Shown here one piece after another: positions 17,024 through 25,531 of a DNA stretch of 36,951 nucleotides. The DNA is from an uncultured Caulobacterales bacterium. Lineage in GTDB: Bacteria > Pseudomonadota > Alphaproteobacteria > Caulobacterales > Maricaulaceae. The DNA lies in contig CALKXY010000032.1 of NCBI GenBank assembly GCA_938003545.1, positions 1 through 36,951 of the forward strand, given 5' to 3'. The notes beneath the pieces were generated by a model. It searched no databases. It was not told where the DNA came from and saw only the letters and a list, made by a program, of their open reading frames with translations. The translations under genes were made by a program, and so were the position numbers. Each line of letters starts with the position of its first letter. The first letter of the stretch is position 1.

Positions 17024-17938
17024 ATGAGTTTTGGCACACATGCCTATCTTGCAGATGATCGGAATGCATCGGTTCTATTTAATTTAAATGGTCGTTTGGT
17101 GCCTCGGGACAAAGCCGTCGTCAACGTCTTTGATTCTGGCTTTATGTTGGGGGATGGTGTCTGGGAAGGGCTTCGTGTTCATCAAGGAAAAATCGCATTC
17201 TTGGCGGATCACTTGGACCGTCTCTGGGAAGGCGCTGCCGCGCTAGATATTGATATTGGCTTAAGCCAAGAGGCGCTGACAAAGCGCCTTTATGAAACGC
17301 TCGACGCGAATGGCATGACAGAGGGCGTGCATATTCGCTTGATGCTCACACGCGGTTTGCGTTCGACGCCATATCAAGACCCACGTGTCGTGATTTCTGA
17401 ATCAACGATTGTTATTGCGCCAGAATATAAAAACCCTGATCCAGCCACCGCCACGCGTGCACAAAGTCTCTATACAGTATCCGTCAGGCGTGGCCGCGCG
17501 GATGTGCAGGACCCGGGCCTGAACAGTCATTCTAAAATCAACTGCGTGACGGCCTGTATTCAAGCTATCAAGGCGGGTGCGGATGAAGGTCTTATGCTGG
17601 ACCCGCAAGGTTTTGTGGCGACGTGTAATTCCACACATTTCTTTATTGTGCGCAAAGGCGAAGTTTGGACGTCGTCAGGCGATTATTGCCTTGGCGGGAT
17701 TACACGGGGTAAAATTATCGACCTTTGCCGTGCGAATGACATTCCTGTTTTTGAACGTAACTTTCCGCTCGCTAAATGCTATTCTGCGGATGAAGCCTTT
17801 ACCACGGGTACTTTCGCAGGGCTTGCGCCCGTTGGGGACATTGATGGCCGCAAGATCGGTACAGGGGAATGTGGGCCCATGGTGGCGCGTTTGCAGAAAC
17901 TCTATCTCGCATTGATCCATGCCGATACGGCTGCATGA
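17024..17938 (+). CDS. PLP-dependent aminotransferase class IV (branched-chain / D-amino-acid type)
   Basis: 304 residues of fold type IV. The N-terminal block FDSGFMLGDGVWEGLRVHQG (residues 36-55), catalytic Lys171 in NSHSKINCVTACIQA, and the C-terminal GFVATCNSTHFFIV and AFTTGTFAGLAPVGDIDGRKIG (phosphate-binding) all fit the family. It transfers an amino group between an amino acid and a 2-ketoacid; branched-chain, D-amino-acid or other specificity cannot be settled here. IlvE proper is usually recognisable by other blocks, so this is likely a paralogue. It lies between the MBL lipoprotein and a P-loop gene, 42 bp apart. Confidence 0.88.
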   Translation: MSFGTHAYLADDRNASVLFNLNGRLVPRDKAVVNVFDSGFMLGDGVWEGLRVHQGKIAFLADHLDRLWEGAAALDIDIGLSQEALTKRLYETLDANGMTEGVHIRLMLTRGLRSTPYQDPRVVISESTIVIAPEYKNPDPATATRAQSLYTVSVRRGRADVQDPGLNSHSKINCVTACIQAIKAGADEGLMLDPQGFVATCNSTHFFIVRKGEVWTSSGDYCLGGITRGKIIDLCRANDIPVFERNFPLAKCYSADEAFTTGTFAGLAPVGDIDGRKIGTGECGPMVARLQKLYLALIHADTAA

Positions 17939-17980
17939 GTGGTCCGTATCTTAGAATAATAGGGCTGTAAGGAGTCTATT

Positions 17981-18682
17981 GTGATCATAGCCATGTGGTC
18001 AGGGCCGCGGAATCTGTCCACGGCGATGATGCGTAGTTTTGGCGCACGAGCAGATTGCGCAGTGATGGATGAGCCTTTCTTTGCGCCTTATCTAAAGGTT
18101 AGTGGCAAAGACCACCCTGGCCGCGAAGCGACGCTCGCGGAGCATGAAACAAACCCTGAGGCGGTCGCAGCCTTATGCGCAGCATCTGTTCCGCAACGTT
18201 ATTTTTTTCAGAAACATATGCCGCACCATATGTTATCAGAGTTTCCGATGAGATGGGCGAATGAGGCAAAGTCCTTTTTTCTAATACGCCATCCGCAACG
18301 CGTTATTGCTAGTTATGCAAAGGGTCGCGCCGTATTTGATTTGGATGATCTGGGATTTTCTCCGCAACGCCATTTATGGGAAACATTAGGTCGTCCGGCT
18401 ATTATTCATAGCGAAACAATCCTTAGGCACCCCGAGGCCGCCTTGCGCGGGCTTTGCACGGCACTCGACATTCCATTCGATGCAGCGATGTTGTCTTGGG
18501 CGGCAGGCCCGCGGGATGAAGATGGGGCATGGGCACCGTGGTGGTACACGAATGTGCAGGCCTCAACAGGGTTCGGGCCGCCGCCAGAAAAGATGCCAGA
18601 CATTGCCCCCACTTATACAGCCATGTTGGAAGCCTGTCTGGCTGACTATGATGTGATGTCGCGTGAGAGCCTCAAGGTGTAA
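17981..18682 (+). CDS. P-loop sulfotransferase-like protein
   Basis: 233 residues starting at a GTG with AAGGAG 6 nt upstream. The N-terminal IIAMWSGPRNLSTAMMRSFG is a sulfotransferase-type phosphate loop (5'-PSB-like, SGPRNxST). FFLIRHPQRVIASY resembles the 3'-phosphate-binding segment of PAPS-dependent enzymes (RxPxxxxxS). Overall it belongs to the sulfotransferase-like family often found beside class IV aminotransferases, as it is here. Whether it transfers sulfate is unknown. ALCTALDIPFDAAMLSWAAGPRDEDGAWAPWWY at about residues 152-188 is the family's C-terminal block. No PAPS-making genes are in the window. Confidence 0.75.
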   Translation: MIIAMWSGPRNLSTAMMRSFGARADCAVMDEPFFAPYLKVSGKDHPGREATLAEHETNPEAVAALCAASVPQRYFFQKHMPHHMLSEFPMRWANEAKSFFLIRHPQRVIASYAKGRAVFDLDDLGFSPQRHLWETLGRPAIIHSETILRHPEAALRGLCTALDIPFDAAMLSWAAGPRDEDGAWAPWWYTNVQASTGFGPPPEKMPDIAPTYTAMLEACLADYDVMSRESLKV

Positions 18683-18769
18683 CGAGGCGTCCAAATTCGC
18701 GCTGGACGCGCAAGCGATTGCGAAAATAAGAAGGTTAATGAAAGGTTACCAGAAATAGGAGTAACCTTT

Positions 18770-19168
18770 ATGTCCCGTACTGCAATTTTCATCTCCAGCT
18801 TAACTCTGGCTCTCGCATTCCCAGCTATCGCTTCTGCCCATTGCGGCACAACGCAGGGCAGCTTTGCTGTGACCTGTGAGCAAGGCGTCAAAGTTTATCG
18901 CCACAATGCGCTCTCCTCTATCCCGCGCGGGATTACGCAGCAGCAAGCTCAAGCTAATGCGGAAAAAACGCGTCAAAAAACAGAACGTCTTCGCATTGCA
19001 GCCTCAGAACGCTCGCAAGCCCGCACGAATGCACTACGTCAACGTGAACTCGATATTAAAGAGTTTCGTGCGCGCGTGAACGACCGGAATAGGGTGCGCC
19101 GCTCTTTCGGGGGGTATAGCCGCGGTTATACGATTGCACGTCCCCTACGCGTCCGCACAAAACACTAA
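18770..19168 (+). CDS. Small secreted protein of unknown function
   Basis: 132 residues, not recognised. It starts with a good signal peptide (AIFISSLTLALAFPAIASA), preceded by AGGAG 8 nt before the ATG. The mature protein has two cysteines early on (Cys25, Cys36), able to form a disulfide. A Gln/Arg/Glu-rich helical stretch follows at residues 56-105 (ITQQQAQANAEKTRQ and on), probably coiled coil, and then a basic Arg/Tyr/Gly tail (RRSFGGYSRGYT). The charge suggests contact with an acidic partner such as nucleic acid, cell wall or membrane. It ends the plus-strand run and is convergent with the E1-like gene 8 bp away. Confidence 0.6.
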   Translation: MSRTAIFISSLTLALAFPAIASAHCGTTQGSFAVTCEQGVKVYRHNALSSIPRGITQQQAQANAEKTRQKTERLRIAASERSQARTNALRQRELDIKEFRARVNDRNRVRRSFGGYSRGYTIARPLRVRTKH

Positions 19169-19176
19169 TTAAATAT

Positions 19177-19920
19177 TTATTGGCAGGTGATGCAATTTGG
19201 ATCGCGAGAGAGACGGATTGTCCGTCCCTCACTGCGTAGTGCGTCAAAGACATAGAGCTTCCCATCCAGCACATCGCCAGCACCAGTGATGTGTTTGATG
19301 GCTTCCATCGCCATCATTGATCCACCCATGCCCGCCATAGCGCCCAGCACGCCATGGGTTGAGCAATCTTGCTCAATGTCTGGCGCCTCATGGACGAAAC
19401 AGCGATAACAAGGCGAGGTCTCGCTGATATTAAAGACACCCAATTGTAGATCAAAGCGGCCCAAGGCCCCCGAGACAAGCGGGATGCCCAAGCGCCGTGA
19501 GGCGTCATTAATGGCAAAACGGGCTTTGAAACTATCCGTGCCATCCAAAATCACATCGTGACCGCGCAAGAGGGCTTCGGCATTCTCAGACGTCAGGCGA
19601 ATGGGTTGGCGCGTGACGTGGCAATCAGGATTTAAATCTTCCAAAGTGTCGCCCATGATTTGGGCTTTCCCCATACCTATGTCGGTATGAATGAATTGAA
19701 CTTGCCGTTGCAGGTTCGAGGCCTCGACCACATCATCGTCTATAATTGTCACGCGGCCAACGCCCGCCGCGGCAAGATATAATCCCGCAGGACCGCCTAA
19801 TCCGCCCGCCCCAATAATCGCGACATTGGAGGAAAGCAGAGCGTTCTGCCCCGGCCCGCCAACTTCTTTCAGTGTGAGGTGCCGCGCATAGCGCGAGATT
19901 TGCGATTGGCTGAGGGACAT
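19177..19920 (-). CDS. moeB: E1-like adenylyltransferase, MoeB/ThiF/HesA family
   Basis: 247 residues. It would adenylate the C-terminal glycine of a ubiquitin-like sulfur carrier (MoaD or ThiS), a step in molybdopterin or thiamine synthesis. The ATP site is AIIGAGGLGGPAGLYLAAAGVG (residues 34-55), then IDDDVVEASNLQRQ. Two zinc-binding pairs, C171-x2-C174 and C243-x2-C246, and Cys186 in the crossover loop match MoeB/ThiF. No rhodanese domain is fused. No moaD, moaE or thiS gene is in the window, so MoeB versus ThiF cannot be decided with certainty. It lies 12 bp downstream of cysK in the same direction. Confidence 0.85.
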   Translation of the reverse strand: MSLSQSQISRYARHLTLKEVGGPGQNALLSSNVAIIGAGGLGGPAGLYLAAAGVGRVTIIDDDVVEASNLQRQVQFIHTDIGMGKAQIMGDTLEDLNPDCHVTRQPIRLTSENAEALLRGHDVILDGTDSFKARFAINDASRRLGIPLVSGALGRFDLQLGVFNISETSPCYRCFVHEAPDIEQDCSTHGVLGAMAGMGGSMMAMEAIKHITGAGDVLDGKLYVFDALRSEGRTIRLSRDPNCITCQ

Positions 19921-19932
19921 TGCGCTTCGCCG

Positions 19933-20910
19933 CTATGGCGCAGTCTTGCCTCGAACCTCGGGTACATGGTCTTGATCGAATAAAGGCGTACTGAGATAAC
20001 GCTCTGCGAAGCTTGGAATGATCGCGACGATACGCTTGCCCTGCATGTCTGGTCTTGAGCCGACCATGATAGCCGCTGCCACGGCTGCGCCGGAAGAAAT
20101 ACCGATCGGTACGCCATCTTCTGCAGCAACATGTTTGGCGGTTCCAAAAGCTGTGTCATTATCAATTAGAACGACATCGTCGATCAGTTCTTTATCCAAA
20201 TTTTCAGGGATAAAGCCTGCGCCAATACCTTGGATTTTATGTGGGCCTTTTTCGCCCTTGGAAATCATCGGGCTGCCAACAGGTTCGACGGCGATGATTT
20301 GGCAATCGGGGTTTTTCTCTTTCAAGAACCGTCCAGCTCCCGACAGCGTTCCGCCCGTACCGACACCTGCGATAAAGGCGTCCACTTGGCCGTCGCAATC
20401 CGCCCAAATTTCTGGGCCTGTTGTATCATAATGGATTTGCGGGTTAGCAGGATTATCAAATTGGCCCGGCATCACGGCCCCCGGCGTTTCCGCAACGATG
20501 TCTGCCGCGACTTGCATCGCCAATGGAATGCCGCCTGAGGCTTCTGTCAGGATGAGTTCTGCGCCTAGCAACCGCATCATTTTGCGGCGTTCAATGCTCA
20601 TTTGTTCTGGCATGACAAGGATGGCTTTATAGCCTTTAGCGGCTGCGGCGAAGGCGATACCAATACCTGTGTTGCCCGATGTCGGTTCAACAATAATCCC
20701 GCCAGGCTTCAATGTGCCTGCACGTTCCATCGCCTCCAACATCGCAATCCCGATGCGGTCTTTGACAGACGCAATCGGATTAAAAAACTCGAGCTTGAAG
20801 CAAAGGTCAGCGGGAATACCTGCTGTTATGCGGGGGAAACGGACCAGCGGTGTACCGCCCATTGTGTCCAGAATAGTGTCATAGATACGACCACGGGGTT
20901 GAGCAGGCAT
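19933..20910 (-). CDS. cysK: Cysteine synthase A, O-acetylserine sulfhydrylase (CysK)
   Basis: 325 residues from the ATG at 20910; GGAG lies 7-8 nt upstream, which favours it over the TTG at 20922. PLP-dependent, fold type II. It replaces the acetyl group of O-acetylserine with sulfide to make cysteine. Lys50 in NPIASVKDRIG is the PLP Schiff-base lysine. PTSGNTGIGIA is the substrate loop, GTGGTLSGAGRFLKE binds the PLP phosphate, and GISSGAAVAAA lies near the C-terminus. CysM or cystathionine beta-synthase are less likely from these blocks. It precedes the E1-like gene by 12 bp. The gap to dut upstream is about 90 bp. Confidence 0.92.
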   Translation of the reverse strand: MPAQPRGRIYDTILDTMGGTPLVRFPRITAGIPADLCFKLEFFNPIASVKDRIGIAMLEAMERAGTLKPGGIIVEPTSGNTGIGIAFAAAAKGYKAILVMPEQMSIERRKMMRLLGAELILTEASGGIPLAMQVAADIVAETPGAVMPGQFDNPANPQIHYDTTGPEIWADCDGQVDAFIAGVGTGGTLSGAGRFLKEKNPDCQIIAVEPVGSPMISKGEKGPHKIQGIGAGFIPENLDKELIDDVVLIDNDTAFGTAKHVAAEDGVPIGISSGAAVAAAIMVGSRPDMQGKRIVAIIPSFAERYLSTPLFDQDHVPEVRGKTAP

Positions 20911-20998
20911 AGGAGGCTCCAAGCTAAGGTGTTTGCATTATGTTACGTCAGGGAGCGGATCAGGAAAAGGTGATATGTCGCGAGGCCGCAGTTCTTGA

Positions 20999-21454
20999 TT
21001 AAGCTGTTCCCGTCGACCCGAATCCGCCTGCGCCGCGCGCTGTGTCGTCTAAGGATTCAACCAAGACAAAGTCTGGCTGGGTGATGGGGGCGATGATCAT
21101 TTGCGCGATACGTTCGCCGCGCGTGATGGTGAAGGCATCTGTTCCGTGATTGATGAGGAGCACTTTGACCTCACCTCGATAATCGGCGTCAATCGTCCCT
21201 GGGGTATTTAGGCAGGTAATGCCGTGTTTATAGGCCAATCCTGAACGCGGGCGAATTTGCGCTTCATAACCAGCGGGCAGCGCCATAGCGAAACCCGTTG
21301 GGACCAATGCACGCGCGCCGGGGGCGAGGACTATCTGTTCAGTTTCTGGCAAAGCGGCCCGAAGATCAGCCCCAGCTGCAAGCGCAGTTTCAAACTTCGG
21401 GAGAGGTAAATCCCCAAAATGATCGAGGGATTTAATTTTTACAGTTAGTGTCAT
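20999..21454 (-). CDS. dut: Deoxyuridine 5'-triphosphate nucleotidohydrolase (dUTPase)
   Basis: 151 residues, a normal trimeric dUTPase subunit. It hydrolyses dUTP to dUMP and pyrophosphate, keeping uracil out of DNA and feeding thymidylate synthesis. All five motifs are present in order: AGADLRA (28-34), [26 protein letters not shown] with the catalytic Asp, RIAQMIIAP, and the C-terminal P-loop-like [10 protein letters not shown]. Its ATG overlaps the stop of the acidic-tail gene by 4 bp (ATGA), showing translational coupling. The coaBC-dut neighbourhood is standard in alphaproteobacteria; here an extra gene is inserted between them. Confidence 0.97.
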   Translation of the reverse strand: MTLTVKIKSLDHFGDLPLPKFETALAAGADLRAALPETEQIVLAPGARALVPTGFAMALPAGYEAQIRPRSGLAYKHGITCLNTPGTIDADYRGEVKVLLINHGTDAFTITRGERIAQMIIAPITQPDFVLVESLDDTARGAGGFGSTGTA

Positions 21455-22311
21455 TTCTCGATCTCAGCCTTAGGTTCAGTGTCTATGTCAGACATATTGT
21501 CAGTCAGTGTTTCAGATGTGTCTTCACTGTTTTTTTCAACGTCTGCCTCGGTTTCGACTTTGGTTTCGACTTCGGTTTCAGGCGACGTTTCAATATTGGT
21601 TTCATCTCGAATGTCTGCGTCTATTTCTGCATCGGTTGGGCCATGTGACTTCTCCTCAGCTTTGATGTCCGCCTCATCATGTTGTTCAACGTCTAAATCA
21701 ATTTCAGTCTCAGTCTCTGTTGAGTTTTCTGCGGACTCATCCGTTTCAGATAGGTCTTCTAATTCGGTTGAATCAGCGTCGATGGCTTCTTGTGTCTCAT
21801 TACCGTCTTCTGGTTCTGAGGTTTCATCCTCTGGGTTCAAATTTAACCCACGTTCAGAGAAATCAGCTAGTCGATCTTCCAATTTTGATTGGACTTCATC
21901 AGAGAGGGAGCGGCCTTTATATACATATTTAAAGGCGTCCTCTTTCCAGTAAATCGTGAGGCTGTCCGTTTCCGAACTGTCAAAATCTTGAGACAGGATA
22001 AAGGGAATACCCGTCGCCATGAGGGCGTAATCTGTTTTTGTTGGGAGGACATCATTTCGACTACACATCAGCGCGCGTATGGGCTGCCCCGCCACCTCTG
22101 TAATATGGCCATCTTCGTCATCATAGACGGACGAAATATATTGAATGGCTGGACCATAGGTCGCGACCTGCGCTTCGCCATTCATGTCTTTATCTGCGAT
22201 CACCTGCATGAAGAGGACTTCGCAATTTGCGACATTCCCCGCTGCGGCAGGAAAGGCGAAACTTGCCGCGAGGAGCGGCGCCGCTATTCGTGATATAATT
22301 CCTTTACGCAT
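21451..22311 (-). CDS. Secreted protein with long acidic low-complexity tail, unknown function
   Basis: 286 residues from the ATG at 22311, which lies inside the coaBC stop region (ATGCGTAA, 8-bp overlap). Longer frames starting at 22416 would run deep into coaBC and push the signal peptide inward, so they are rejected. A signal peptide ([21 protein letters not shown]) is followed by a compact domain at about 25-158 with Cys30 and Cys83, possibly a disulfide. Residues 159-286 are almost only Glu, Asp, Thr, Ser and Ala, with repeated TE/ETE units (about 128 residues), surely disordered. No family is recognised. Both ends overlap neighbours, so it is coupled to coaBC and dut. Confidence 0.75.
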   Translation of the reverse strand: MRKGIISRIAAPLLAASFAFPAAAGNVANCEVLFMQVIADKDMNGEAQVATYGPAIQYISSVYDDEDGHITEVAGQPIRALMCSRNDVLPTKTDYALMATGIPFILSQDFDSSETDSLTIYWKEDAFKYVYKGRSLSDEVQSKLEDRLADFSERGLNLNPEDETSEPEDGNETQEAIDADSTELEDLSETDESAENSTETETEIDLDVEQHDEADIKAEEKSHGPTDAEIDADIRDETNIETSPETEVETKVETEADVEKNSEDTSETLTDNMSDIDTEPKAEIEK

Positions 22312-23533
22312 CTTTAAACGCCTCTCCAATTCGGGCCGCGAGTTGCCGTGCAATTGCGCGTTTATCTGCGCGTGGCCAGCTTTCTTCGCCTGTTTCCGTG
22401 ACGAGTGTGACAGCATTATGTTGGCCGCCCATCACATCGCCCGAAACATCATTCGCCACGATCCAATCACAACCTTTGCGGATGCGTTTGGATTTGGCGA
22501 GGGCGATCACATCATGTGTCTGTGCGGCAAAGCCAATGCAGAGCGCCGGGCGCGATTCCGAGGTGCAGAGTGTCGCCAAAATATCTGGGTTCTCGACCAT
22601 TTCCAGCGGGGGAACGTCGTCTTTTGGCTTGGGCGCTTTCTGGTCGTGTGTTTTAGCAGGTCGCCAATCGGCGACGGCGGCTACAGAGATAAATATATCA
22701 GCAGGGAGAGCCGCTTGGGTCGCAGCTAGCATCTCGCGGGCGCTCTCGATTTGAACTCTTTTCAAGCCAAGGGGGGCAGGCAGAGATGTAGGTCCAGAAA
22801 CCAATGTGACCTCTGCGCCTTGGTCCGCCAAAGCTTGCGCAATCGCATAGCCTTGACGACCCGAAGAGTGATTGGAGATATAACGGACGGGGTCTATGGC
22901 TTCGCGCGTTGGGCCGGCTGTGACGACGGCTCTACGGCCCTTTAGGGGCTTCTCGCTACGTAATCCATCCAACGTCATGTCGCCCATTAAGGCGCCTTGT
23001 ACCGCATCCGCAATCGCATCGGGCTCTGCCATGCGGCCCGGTCCATATTCACCGCAAGCCATATCGCCCACATCAGGCCCTATAAAAAACGCGCCGTCTT
23101 CGCGCAAGGTCTGCACATTACGCTGGGTCGCCGCGGCTTCCCACATGCGCACATTCATAGCGGGGGCATAAAGCACGCGTTTATCCGTCGCGACCAGCGT
23201 TGTTGTCGCCAAATCATCGGCCACGCCATGCGCTGCGCGGCTCATCAGGTTTGCGGTGGCGGGTGCAACAATGATCATATCAGCAGAGCGGGACAACTCG
23301 ATGTGGCCCATCTCCGCTTCGCCTTCTACCGTTGGGGTCATATCCCAAAGGTTTGTGAAAACTGTTTTCCCCGACAGCGCCCCCGCCGACAGCGCCGTCA
23401 CAAATTCTGCGCCGCCTTTGGTCAAAATCACCTGTGTTTCAATATCGCGCCGCGCTAACTCTCGGATCAAGAGTAGAGATTTATAAGCGGCAATACCGCC
23501 GCCAATAATGAGGAGGACTTTATTATGGGTCAT
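22304..23533 (-). CDS. coaBC: Bifunctional phosphopantothenoylcysteine decarboxylase / phosphopantothenate-cysteine ligase (CoaBC)
   Basis: 409 residues, both domains present. It makes 4'-phosphopantetheine for coenzyme A: ligation of cysteine to phosphopantothenate, then FMN-dependent decarboxylation. The N-terminal CoaC flavoprotein domain shows IIGGGIAAYKSLLLIREL (8-25), the PAMNVRMWE motif and the substrate flap MACGEYGPGRMAE with its catalytic cysteine. The C-terminal CoaB domain begins AVVTAGPTREAIDPVRYISN and contains VAAVADWRP and KDDVPPLEMVENPDIL. It heads the run coaBC, acidic protein, dut. It is divergent from the alpha/beta hydrolase gene with a 189-bp region that must hold both promoters. 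Confidence 0.96.
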   Translation of the reverse strand: MTHNKVLLIIGGGIAAYKSLLLIRELARRDIETQVILTKGGAEFVTALSAGALSGKTVFTNLWDMTPTVEGEAEMGHIELSRSADMIIVAPATANLMSRAAHGVADDLATTTLVATDKRVLYAPAMNVRMWEAAATQRNVQTLREDGAFFIGPDVGDMACGEYGPGRMAEPDAIADAVQGALMGDMTLDGLRSEKPLKGRRAVVTAGPTREAIDPVRYISNHSSGRQGYAIAQALADQGAEVTLVSGPTSLPAPLGLKRVQIESAREMLAATQAALPADIFISVAAVADWRPAKTHDQKAPKPKDDVPPLEMVENPDILATLCTSESRPALCIGFAAQTHDVIALAKSKRIRKGCDWIVANDVSGDVMGGQHNAVTLVTETGEESWPRADKRAIARQLAARIGEAFKDA

Positions 23534-23722
23534 AAAAGACTTTTATGGTCCATAGGTCGCGATAGCAAAGCCTAATGGTAGTCATCAGAACTAGGCATCG
23601 GCCAATTGTAATAAATCTTATCGTTAGCGCCCTGACTAAATGACAATTTGCATCTAACTGAGGGGTCTACATAAAGAACATCAGGGTCGCCCCCGTGTAG
23701 AATGTAATATGGAGGAGTTTCA

Positions 23723-24706
23723 GTGAGACAAGCGGTTCTGCTATTGGCTACAACTATGATGCTTGCGTCTGGCTTCGTGACGGGATGTATCAATGTCAAA
23801 GTTGACGAAGCTCGCGTTTTTCAACCTCAACCCGTAGCGAATAAGGCGAATACGGTTGAAGAGATGCGTATCGAGTGGGAGGACGTTTTTGAGCGCGCGT
23901 CTCATTACACATTTACGAATAATATAAAAAACGATCACGCGACGATTCAGATTACAGAAGACGACTTTATTCCAGCTGAGCTCCGCCACGGATTTTGGGC
24001 AGACGGAACAATTGCTGTGACGGAATTTACTGCCACGACGCTTTCGGATACTTCACGCGCGCGGCCGCTTGTTGTGCATTGCGGTGGTAATTCATCAGAT
24101 CGATATAATTCAGGGACGTTTTTTGGCCTAAAAGTACTCCCTTATGCGGATCTCGTTATTTTTGATTATCCTGGCTATGGCGACAGTCCAGGCCGTCCAA
24201 GCGCGCCAGCTTTTGACATGATGATTGAAACCCTTGGTGAGGAGATAAATAAAAGAAATACACAAATGGACCGACCCCTCATTTTATGGGGCTATTCGCT
24301 TGGCGGATTTGTCTGTGCGGAACTACTCGGCACTGTAAATCAAGTAGATGCGATTATCATTGAATCAAGTGCGAATGATGCTGCCAATGCGGCCCAGCAT
24401 CTGGTGCCTGCGGCTTTGCGGCCTTTCACGCGCGTTCAATTATCACCAACACTTGCTGCATATGACACTGTCGATGCCTTAAAGGCGTATCAAGGTGAAG
24501 TTTTGGTGCTGGCGGGTGCAAAGGACGGTATTTTACCGGCAAACCTAAGCCGTGAGTTAGTTGAAGGGCTTAAAGTGGCCAATGTTTCTGTCACCTATCA
24601 CGAATTTTCAGACGGAAATCACGCCAATCTCCCGACTCTGAATTCATATCATGAGGCACTTCGCCTATTTTTTCAGGACATTGAAACGGAAGCTAGAGCT
24701 AGGTAA
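23723..24706 (+). CDS. Alpha/beta hydrolase lipoprotein
   Basis: 327 residues from a GTG with GGAGGAG 5 nt upstream. A lipoprotein signal ends GFVTGC (Cys22). The hydrolase core has a complete triad: Ser192 in the nucleophile elbow WGYSLGGF, Asp268 in AGAKDGILP and His300 in SDGNHANLP. HCGGNSS (119-125) and FDYPGYGDSPG (147-157) shape the oxyanion side. It is of the prolyl-oligopeptidase/BAAT-like serine hydrolase group (ABHD13/Bem46-like layout). The substrate is unknown. It would sit membrane-anchored in the envelope. It is transcribed away from coaBC and converges on the DUF1223 gene. Confidence 0.82.
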   Translation: MRQAVLLLATTMMLASGFVTGCINVKVDEARVFQPQPVANKANTVEEMRIEWEDVFERASHYTFTNNIKNDHATIQITEDDFIPAELRHGFWADGTIAVTEFTATTLSDTSRARPLVVHCGGNSSDRYNSGTFFGLKVLPYADLVIFDYPGYGDSPGRPSAPAFDMMIETLGEEINKRNTQMDRPLILWGYSLGGFVCAELLGTVNQVDAIIIESSANDAANAAQHLVPAALRPFTRVQLSPTLAAYDTVDALKAYQGEVLVLAGAKDGILPANLSRELVEGLKVANVSVTYHEFSDGNHANLPTLNSYHEALRLFFQDIETEARAR

Positions 24707-24790
24707 AATAGATGTGCGCTGGGCGTGATCTGTCTGCACTGTGATAATTAGGCGTCGTACCCTAACATGGCTCTAGCAGTTCGGGTCATA

Positions 24791-25531
24791 TTAACCGCAT
24801 TTAGCCGCGCCCAACATCGGCCCCACATCCTTTGACAGTGATTGCACCAAGATTGCGCAGGTTTCGCCCGCGCCGATAGACGGGATTTCAAACTGAGTTT
24901 GGACATTCGCTGTTTTGCCGAGGATGTCGGCATCCAAGACGATGTTCTTCCCATGAAGTTTACGGCCTTTGTTTTCGCCGCCCTTCACATTGGTTTCATG
25001 CTGTTTCAATAACCGAACGAACAAGACTTCAACTTCGGTATCGTTGGCACCAATAATGACGGCATTGTTTTCGATCTCGACAGATAGCGGGAGGGCTCTC
25101 GCGTTATCGACAAGTGCGGAGACTTTACTGCGGCTATTGCCAACACCTTCGACGTGACCGTTGACAATGGCTTGAGGTGTATAGACGCCGCGTGTGCCGC
25201 GCAGGTTGGCATTATAAGACCGTTGACGCTCGGTGAAGACTTTGTCGGAATACCGATCTTTCCATTTTGATCCCCCGTGAACCAATTCGTCCCAATAATC
25301 CACGTGCCATTCTAACGTTAGCAGACCCTCACGATCAGAAAGCTCCGCAAATAAAGCTTCGGCTGGTGGGCAGGACGAGCAACTTTGTGAGGTAAATAAT
25401 TCAGCGACAACTAAGGGCGCGGGAGCTTGGGAAGAGGAGGCTTCAGCCTTGGCGTTCGGCGTTGTTAGGGATAGGCCTGTGATTACAGCTATGGTGACCG
25501 CGAGAGCGGAGTAAATGGAGACGAATTTCAT
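24791..25531 (-). CDS. DUF1223 family secreted thioredoxin-fold protein
   Basis: 246 residues with a signal peptide (about 1-29, core ALAVTIAVITGLSL). Then VVAELFTSQSCSSCPPAEAL holds a CxxC pair (Cys51, Cys54) placed as in thioredoxin-fold proteins. Family blocks follow: LTLEWHVDYWDELVHGGSKWKDRYSD, QRSYNANLRGTRGVYTPQAIVNG and a C-terminal region ending VLVQSLSKDVGPMLGAAKC. DUF1223 is common in alphaproteobacteria; a redox role is plausible but not shown. The Trp- and Tyr-rich middle segment is typical. It is followed on the same strand by nothing obvious and converges with the alpha/beta hydrolase gene, with 84 bp between. Confidence 0.85.
   Translation of the reverse strand: MKFVSIYSALAVTIAVITGLSLTTPNAKAEASSSQAPAPLVVAELFTSQSCSSCPPAEALFAELSDREGLLTLEWHVDYWDELVHGGSKWKDRYSDKVFTERQRSYNANLRGTRGVYTPQAIVNGHVEGVGNSRSKVSALVDNARALPLSVEIENNAVIIGANDTEVEVLFVRLLKQHETNVKGGENKGRKLHGKNIVLDADILGKTANVQTQFEIPSIGAGETCAILVQSLSKDVGPMLGAAKCG

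Noticed and set aside
21479..21952. Serine-rich plus-strand open frame of about 157 codons
   Set aside because: It is the antisense image of the Glu/Asp/Thr-rich tail gene; the minus frame has the signal peptide and overlaps both neighbours as a real gene would.
23572..23799. 75-codon minus-strand frame in the coaBC/hydrolase promoter region
   Set aside because: It overlaps the signal-peptide part of the alpha/beta hydrolase gene on the other strand and shows no ribosome site or recognisable sequence.
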